This document shows positions 55,701-64,000 of a DNA stretch of 64,000 nt, piece by piece (position 1 is the first letter of the stretch; every line of letters begins with the position of its first letter). A program made the translations under genes and the position numbers. Where the stretch lies: assembly GCF_039555335.1 (NCBI RefSeq), contig NC_092642.1, forward strand, positions 23,355,262 to 23,419,261, read 5' to 3'. Below the pieces are notes generated by a model, which was not told the origin of the DNA, made no database searches, and worked only from the letters and a program-made list of their open reading frames with translations. Source of the DNA: Amphiura filiformis (lineage: Eukaryota > Echinodermata > Ophiuroidea > Amphilepidida > Amphiuridae).

Positions 55701-55927
55701 TAGAGCAGTTTAGAGCCATAATTATGAAACGTGTGTAATTTAGCATATGGGGTGTTTTCGGTGACCACTCCTAAATAAACCAAATTCTTTATCAACAATT
55801 TTATTATGATTGCAAAGCATATAATCCATTCTCAAATCGTGTGAAATTTGAAGCTCATACGACATTCCGTTTTTGAGTTATGAGACAAAAACGAAATTTA
55901 GATGAAATATTTTGCATTCGGTAGAGA
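52719..55927 (+). repeat. 3.2-kb palindromic tandem array, unit 3 (3209 bp)
   Basis: Same layout. tRNA-like domains are at 53743-53828 and 54431-54512 (minus) and 54876-54961 (plus). The right arm at the axis (54790-54850) lacks about 200 bases relative to unit 1. Confidence 0.93.
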
Positions 55928-58900
55928 CAATCAACGAAAAAAGTCCTTGGAACGCTTGGCACACTCTGTCAAGATTCCGTGCAGAATTTCTTATGTTCAT
56001 GGAAATGACCTATATTGTGTTTGGGAAGAAACGTGACATCTACAACAATGATTTCCCCTTCCCTCTCCCCATCAAGCAATGTTGGAACACATTGGGGAAC
56101 CGCTGAAGACATTGGCATTTCTCAACATTGCACGGGGGAGAGGGGGTGACAGTTTTCCGTTATTTACAAGCAAGCGTTCCAAGACTTTTTTCGTTGATTG
56201 TCTCTGCCGAATGCAAAATATTTCATCTAAATTTCGTTTTTGTCTCATAACTCAAAAACGGCATGTCGTATGAGCTTCAAATTGCACACGAATTGAGAGT
56301 GGATTATATGCTTTGTAATCATAATAAAATTGTTGATAAAGAATTTGGTTTATTTAGGGAATGGTCATTGGAAACACCCCCTATGCTAAATTACTCACGT
56401 TTCTTAATCATGGCTCTAAAATGCTCTAAAATGTCGATTTTGTCCATAACTCAAAAACAGAATGTTGTATGAGTTTCATATTGCACCAGATTTGAGAGTA
56501 GATAATATCCTTTTGAATCATAATAAAATTGTTGATAAAAAAGTTGAGTTATTCAGGGAGTGGTCACTGAAAACACGTCCTATGCTAAATTACACAAGTT
56601 TCGTAATTATGCTCTCTACTTCAGTCAAATTTCGTTTTTGTCTCGTAACTCAAAAACACTACAAATACATTTTTTTACAATATCACAATGTTTTGGAGCA
56701 TGTTTCCAAAATATTTTCAATGTTATTAAAACTTAAAACATTTTGTACCCTTTATGATATAACCCAACATGTAAATGTTTTCTCTAAAACTTGTGCATGC
56801 TGAGTATAGGCATATCCGAGCGAATCAGAAAGATTATGATATAACAATCTTAAACTACTCATTTCTGAATATTATTTATATTAAAACACGCTTTTGAGAT
56901 GAGAAAAAAAAAAGAAAAAAAAAAAAAAACACAATTGAATATACTATTTAAAAAAAAGACCACCACTGGGACTCGAACCATTCACATCGGTCAATAGTCA
57001 AAAGGTTATCAGTCTGAGGACTATTCCGCTACGCCACGCTGCCATTTCGCAATCAAAGTAACAAGTTTTGTTCTTTTATAGTATTCAGGTATCGGGGAAA
57101 GTGTAAACTTGTATAGAGTGTTTGCACGAAAGGTCATGGGTTCAAATCATCCTCCAGACACGCTCCATAAGATATGCTAATGCATGGAGTACTAAGTATT
57201 ACTTTGATCAAAACCAGTTAAACAGGTGATTGGTATTGTACTCCGTGCATTTGCATGTCCTCTGGAGCGTGTCTTTAGGATGGTTTGAACTTAATGATCT
57301 TCCATGCAAGCACCCTATAGTAGAAACGGCAAAATGTATCAGTTTACCATAATGACAAAATGGTCCAAAAGCGACATTTTATGTTTTTAGGCCGCATCTC
57401 ACGAAGCGTCACGTTCGTTTACATTTGCTATACCAATTGAAAATGATTTATTGCAAAAGGAATGAAACATTCGTTTCATATATGAAATTTGTTAACAGTT
57501 AAGTTTACCAATTTGAATTGAAATAAATACGCATAAACAACTCATTTCTGAATATTATTTATATTAAAATACGCTTTTGCGATGAGAAAAAAAAAAAGAA
57601 AGAAAAAAAAAAAACAACAATTGAATATACTTTTTAAAAAAAGACCACCAATGGGACTCGAACCACATCGGTCAATAGTCAAAAGGTTATCAGTCTGAGG
57701 ACTAATCCGTTACGCCACGCTGCCATTTCGCAATCGAAGTAACAAGTTTTGTTCTTTTATAGTAGTCAGGTATCGGCGAAAGTGTAAACGTGTATAGTAG
57801 AAATGGCAAAGTGTATCAGTTTACCATAATGACAAAATGGTCCAAAATTGACATTTTATGTTTTCAGGCCGCATCTCATGAAGCGTCAGGTTCGTTTACA
57901 TTTGCTATACCAATTGAGAATGTTTTAATGCAAAAGGAATTAAACATTGATTTCATATATGAAATTTGTTAACACTTTACCATTTTGAATTGAAAGAAAT
58001 ACGTATATATATTTATTTCAATTCAAAATGGTAAAAATGTAACAAATTTCATATAAGAGATCATTCATTTTTGCATTAAAACTATAAAATTTGTAAATTC
58101 TACTTTGCATTTCCCTAAAACGTGGCTATAAAAGAACAAAACTTGTTACTTATTGTCAATGAAGCGTGGCGTGACTGTAACCTATTGGCTATTGACTGAT
58201 GTGCGTGGTTCGAGTCCCAATGGTGGTCTATATTTTTCTTTAAGTGTATTAAATTGTTGTTTCTTTTTATTTTATTTTTTCTCATCGCAAAAAGCGTATT
58301 TTGTTATAAATAATATTCAGAAATGAGTTGTTTCAAATTGTTACATCATAATCTTTCTGATTCGCTCGGATGTGCCTATACTCAGCAAACACAAGTTTTA
58401 GTGAAAACATAAATTTAACACGTTAGGTTATATCATAAAGGGTGCAAAACGTTTTAATAACATTAAAAAAACATTTTGGAAAACATGTTGCAAAACATTG
58501 TGATATTGTACAAAAATTCATTTGTAGTGATTTTGAGGTATGAGACAAAAACGAAAATTGACTCAGTATCCTACATAAGAGGGCCATAATTACAAAACTT
58601 GTGTCATTTAGCATAGGAGGTGTTGTCCGTGACCACTCCTAAATAACTCAACATTTTATCAACAATTTTAGTATGATTCAAAAGGATATTATCTACTCCC
58701 TAATCGTGTGCAATATGAAGCTCATACAACATTCTGTTTTTGTGTTATGGACAAAAACGACATGTTAGAAACAGTTTAAAGCCATAACTATGAAACGTGT
58801 GTAATTTAGCATATGGGGTGTTTTCAGAGACCACTCCCTAAATAAATCAAATTCTGTATCAACAATTTTATTATGATTGCAAAGCATATAACCCCTCTCT

Positions 58901-59192
58901 CAATCGTGTTCAACATGAAGCTTATACAACATTCTGTTTTTGAGCTATGGACAAAAACGACATTTTAGAGCAGTTTAGAGCCATAATTATGAAACGTGTG
59001 TAATTTAGCATATGGGGTGTTTTCGGTGACCACTCCTAAATAAACCAAATTCTTTATCAACAATTTTATTATGATTGCAAAGCATATAATCCATTCTCAA
59101 ATCGTGTGAAATTTGAAGCTCATACGACATTCCGTTTTTGAGTTATGAGACAAAAACGAAATTTAGATGAAATATTTTGCATTCGGTAGAGA
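55928..59192 (+). repeat. 3.2-kb palindromic tandem array, unit 4 (3265 bp)
   Basis: Same layout. tRNA-like domains are at 56958-57043 and 57643-57724 (minus). The plus-strand domain (58161-58228) has lost part of its D-arm and anticodon arm. The axis-proximal arm at 58035-58160 has many small deletions. Confidence 0.93.
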
Positions 59193-62100
59193 CAATCAAC
59201 GAAAAAAGTCCTTGGAACGCTTGGCACACTCTGTCAAGATTCCGTGCAGAATTTCTTATGTTCATGGAAATGACCTATATTGTGTTTGGGAAGAAACGTG
59301 ACATCTACAACAATGATTTCCCCTTCCCTCTCCCCATCAAGCAATGTTGGAACACATTGGGGAACCGCTGAAGACATTGGCATTTCTCAACATTGCACGG
59401 GGAGAGGGGTGACAGTTTTCCGTTATTTACAAGCAAGCGTTCCAAGACTTTTTTTCGTTGATTGTCTCTGCCGAATGCAAAATATTTCATCTAAATTTCG
59501 TTTTTGTCTCATAACTCAAAAACGGCATGTCGTATGAGCTTCAAATTGCACACGAATTGAGAGTGGATTATATGCTTTGTAATCATAATAAAATTGTTGA
59601 TAAAGAATTTGGTTTATTTAGGGAATGGTCATTGGAAACACCCCCTATGCTAAATTACTCACGTTTCTTAATCATGGCTCTAAAATGCTCTAAAATGTCG
59701 TTTTTGTCCATAACTCAAAAACAGAATGTTGTATGAGTTTCATATTGCACCAGATTTGAGAGTAGATAATATCCTTTTGAATCATAATAAAATTGTTGAT
59801 AAAAAAGTTGAGTTATTCAGGAGTGGTCACTGAAAACACGTCCTATGCTAAATTACACAAGTTTCGTAATTATGCTCTCTACTTCAGTCAAATTTCGTTT
59901 TTGTCTCGTAACTCAAAAACACTACAAATACATATTATTACAATATCACAAAATTTTGGAGCATGTTTCCAAAATATTTTCAATGTTATTAAAACTTAAA
60001 ACATTTTGTACCCTTTATGATATAACCCAACATGTAAATGTTTTCTCTAAAACTTGTGCATGCTGAGTATAGGCATATCCGAGCGAATCAGAAAGATTAT
60101 GATATAACAATCTTAAACTACTCATTTCTGAATATTATTTATATTAAAACACGCTTTTGAGATGAGAAAAAAAAGAAAAGAAAAAAAAAACACAATTGAA
60201 TATACTATTTAAAAAAAAACCACCACTGGGACTCGAACCATTCACATCGGTCAATAGTCAAAAGGTTATCAGTCTGAGGACTATTCCGCTACGCCACGCT
60301 GCCATTTCGCAATCAAAGTAACAAGTTTTGTTCTTTTATAGTATTCAGGTATCGGGGAAAGTGTAAACTTGTATAGAGTGTTTGCACGAAAGGTCATGGG
60401 TTCAAATCATCCTCCAGACACGCTCCATAAGATATGCTAATGCATAGAGTACAAAGAATTACTTCGATCAAAACCAGTTAAACAGGTGATTGGTATTGTA
60501 CTCCGTGCATTTGCATGTCCTCTGGAGCGTGTCTTTAGGATGGTTTGAACTTAATGATCTTCCATGCAAGCACCCTATAGTAGAAACGGCAAAATGTATC
60601 AGTTTACCATAATGACAAAATGGTCCAAAAGCGACATTTTATGTTTTTAGGCCGCATCTCACGAAGCGTCACGTTCGTTTACATTTGCTATACCAATTGA
60701 AAATGATTTATTGCAAAAGGAATGAAACATTCGTTTCATATATGAAATTTGTTAACAGTTAAGTTTACCAATTTGAATTGAAATAAATACGCATAAACAA
60801 CTCATTTCTGAATATTATTTATATTAAAATACGCTTTTGCGATGAGAAAAAAAAAAACAAGAAAGAAAAAAGCAAACAACAATTGAATATACTTTTTAAA
60901 AAAGACCACCAATGGGACTCGAACCACATCGGTCAATAGTCAAAAGGTTATCAGTCTGAGGACTAATCCGTTACGCCACGCTGCCATTTCGCAATCGAAG
61001 TAACAAGTTTTGTTCTTTTATAGTAGTCAGGTATCGGGGAAAGTGTAAACGTGTATAGTAGAAATGGCAAAGTGTATCAGTTTACCATAATGACAAAATG
61101 GTCCAAAATTGACATTTTATGTTTTTCAGGCCGCATCTCATGAAGCGTCAGGTTCGTTTACATTTGCTATACCAATTGAGAATGTTTTAATGCAAAAGGA
61201 ATGACACATTGATTTCATATATGAAATTTGTTAACACTTTAACATTTTGAATTGAAAGAAATTAGTATATATATTTATTTCAATTCAAAATGAAAGCGTG
61301 GCAAATTCATATAAGTAGTCATTCCTTTGCATTAAACTTTCGACCTCCGACTGTTAACCCAACCTGGCTATTGACTGATGTGCGTGGTTCGAGTCCCAAT
61401 GGTGGTCTATATTTTTCTTTAAGTGTATTAAATTGTTGTTTCTTTATTTTATTTTTTTCTCATCGCAAAGCGTATTTTGTTATAAATAATATTCAGAAAT
61501 GAGTTGTTTCAAATTGTTACATCATAATCTTTCTGATTCGCTCGGATGTGCCTATACTCAGCAAACACAAGTTTTAGTGAAAACATAAATTTAACACGTT
61601 AGGTTATATCATAAAGGGTGCAAAACGTTTTAATAAAAAAAAAAAAACATTTTGGAAAACATGTTGCAAAACATTGTGATATTGTACGAAAATTCATTTC
61701 TAGTGTTTTTGAGTTATGAGACAAAAACGAAAATTGACTCAGTATCCTACATAAGAGGGCCATAATTACAAAACTTGTGTCATTTAGCATAGGAGGTGTT
61801 GTCCGTGACCACTCCCTAAATAACTCAACATTTTTATCAACAATTTTATTATGATTCAAAAGGATATTATCTACTCCCTAATCGTGTGCAATATGAAGCT
61901 CATACAACATTCTGTTTTTGTGTTATGGACAAAAACGACATGTTAGAAACAGTTTAAAGCCATAACTATGAAACGTGTGTAATTTAGCATATGGGGTGTT
62001 TTCAGAGACCACTCCCTAAATAAATCAAATTCTGTATCAACAATTTTATTATGATTGCAAAGCATATAACCCCCTCTCAAATCGTGTTCAACATGAAGCT

Positions 62101-62370
62101 TATACAACATTCTGTTTTTGAGCTATGGACAAAAACGACATTTTAGAGCAGTTTAGAGCCATAATTATGAAACGTGTGTAATTTAGCATATGGGGTGTTT
62201 TCGGTGACCACTCCTAAATAAACCAAATTCTTTATCAACAATTTTATTATGATTGCAAAGCATATAATCCATTCTCAAATCGTGTGAAATTTGAAGCTCA
62301 TACGACATTCCGTTTTTGAGTTATGAGACAAAAACGAAATTTAGATGAAATATTTTGCATTCGGTAGAGA
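59193..62370 (+). repeat. 3.2-kb palindromic tandem array, unit 5 (3178 bp)
   Basis: Same layout. tRNA-like domains are at 60220-60303 and 60904-60985 (minus). Only the 3' half of the plus-strand one remains (61342-61408). It has the shortest axis-proximal right arm. Confidence 0.93.
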
Positions 62371-64000
62371 CATTCTCTGCCGAATGCAAAATATTTCATC
62401 TAAATTTTGATTAAAATTTGGTTTATTTAGGAATGGTCATTGAAACACCCCTATGCTAAATTACTCACGTTTCTTAATCATGGCTCTAAAATGCTCTAAA
62501 ATGTCGTTTTTGTCCATAACTCAAAAACAGAATGTTGTATGAGTTTCATATTGCACCAGATTTGAGAGTAGATAATATCCTTTTGAATCATAATAAAATT
62601 GTTGATAAAAAAAGTTGAGTTATTCAGGAGTGGTCACTAAAACACGTCCTATGCTAAATTACACAAGTTTCGTAATTATGCTCTCTACTTCAGTCAAATT
62701 TCGTTTTTGTCTCGTAACTCAAAAACACTACAAATACATTTTTTTACAATATCACAATGTTTTGGAGCATGTTTCCAAAATATTTTCAATGTTATTAAAA
62801 CTTAAAACATTTTGTACCCTTTATGATATAACCCAACATGTAAATGTTTTCTCTAAAACTTGTGCATGCTGAGTATAGGCATATCCGAGCGAATCAGAAA
62901 GATTATGATATAACAATCTTAAACTACTCATTTCTGAATATTATTTATATTAAAACACGCTTTTGAGATGAGAAAAAAAAGAAAAGAAAAAAAAAAACAC
63001 AATTGAATATACTATTAAAAAAAAAAGACCACCACTGGGACTCGAACCATTCACATCGGTCAATAGTCAAAAGGTTATCAGTCTGAGGACTATTCCGCTA
63101 CGCCACGCTACCATTTCGCAATCAAAGTAACAAGTTTTGTTCTTTTATAGTATTCAGGTATCGGGGAAAGTGTAAACTTGTATAGAGTGTTTGCACGAAA
63201 GGTCATGGGTTCAAATCATCCTCCAGACACGCTCCATAAGATATGCTAATGCATAGAGTACAAAGAATTACTTCGATCAAAACCAGTTAAACAGGTGATT
63301 GGTATTGTACTCCGTGCATTTGCATGTCCTCTGGAGCGTGTCTTTAGGATGGTTTGAACTTAATGATCTTCCATGCAAGCACCCTATAGTAGAAACGGCA
63401 AAATGTATCAGTTTACCATAATGACAAAATGGTCCAAAAGCGACATTTTATGTTTTTAGGCCGCATCTCACGAAGCGTCACGTTCGTTTACATTTGCTAT
63501 ACCAATTGAAAATGATTTATTGCAAAAGGAATGAAACATTCGTTTCATATATGAAATTTGTTAACAGTTAAGTTTACCAATTTGAATTGAAATAAATACG
63601 CATAAACAACTCATTTCTGAATATTATTTATATTAAAATACGCTTTTGCGATGAGAAAAAAAAAACAAGAAAAGAAAAAAGAAAACAACAATTGAATATA
63701 CTTTTAAAAAAGACCACCAATGGGACTCGAACCACATCGGTCAATAGTCAAAAGGTTATCAGTCTGAGGACTAATCCGCTACGCCACGCTGCCATTGCAC
63801 AAACGAAGTAACAAGTTTTGTTCTTTTATAGTAGTCAGGTATCAGGGAAAGTGTAAACGTGTATAGTGGAAATGGCATAGTGTATCAGTTTACCTTAATG
63901 ACAAAATGGGCCAAAATCGACATGTTATGTTTTTGAGGCCGCATCTCATGAAGCGTCAGGTTCGTTTACATTTGCTATACCAATTGAGAATGTTTTAATG
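62371..64000 (+). repeat. 3.2-kb palindromic tandem array, unit 6 (partial, runs off the window)
   Basis: The A segment is almost wholly deleted: GCATTCGGTAGAGACA meets TCTCTGCCGAATGC directly at 62358-62389, and the first sub-repeat is truncated. The remaining sub-repeats, MITE and tRNA-like domains (63027-63112, 63712-63793, minus) follow as in other units. Confidence 0.92.

Noticed and set aside
46385..62872. Many 60-113 codon frames in the 3.2-kb array taken as a gene family
   Set aside because: They follow the ~199-bp sub-repeat, shift frame at each step, lack start context and splice sites, and occur in both arms of a palindrome. Treated as repeat.

Overview
The window looks like AT-rich, repeat-dense nuclear DNA of an animal, probably a marine invertebrate deuterostome. 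An echinoderm-like genome is my guess, from the spliced gene types, the tRNA-derived SINE, a Penelope-like element and the abundant short inverted-repeat transposons. The species cannot be named from the sequence. Genes are split by GT-AG introns and most of the DNA is transposon-derived. No operons, rRNA genes or CRISPR arrays were seen.

Region by region. (1) 1-554 is the truncated 3' end of a LINE. It lies in an intron of a plus-strand PARG gene, whose last five coding exons (630-777, 1385-1463, 3339-3447, 5950-6184, 7380-7564) encode the catalytic macrodomain and C-terminus. The PARG introns hold several MITEs. (2) 7.6-18.6 kb has no confirmed gene. It holds MITEs, long foldbacks, a tRNA-Val-like sequence, and an orphan minus-strand signal-peptide exon (15875-15932). 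That exon and its upstream flank are duplicated from the SOD gene. (3) 18.7-39.4 kb, minus strand, is a complete six-exon secreted Cu/Zn superoxide dismutase gene. The exons join in phase into 242 residues with all metal ligands. Its third intron is 15.7 kb and contains two inverted copies of a transposon-associated 19-bp minisatellite. Two halves of one MITE bracket about 13.9 kb of this intron, as if a large segment had been inserted. (4) 41.7-42.3 kb, plus strand, is a MAPEG-domain membrane protein like TMEM79, with a possible frameshift next to its start. (5) 42.9-45.3 kb holds a head-to-head Penelope-like element fragment, a tRNA-derived SINE, hairpins and a hAT-like MITE. (6) 45.5-46.0 kb is a 60-70 bp minisatellite. 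From 46.05 kb to the window end runs a tandem array of 3.2-3.4 kb units (five complete, one partial). Each unit is itself a large palindrome built from ~199-bp sub-repeats, three tRNA-like domains and a nested 199-bp MITE.

The confirmed genes are ordinary housekeeping or stress genes: ADP-ribose polymer degradation, superoxide removal and a membrane protein. They are neighbours and not a pathway. The most unusual material is the palindromic tandem array, the 19-bp minisatellite transposon pair, the duplicated SOD first exon interrupted at its splice donor by a transposon, and the split MITE around the large SOD intron segment.
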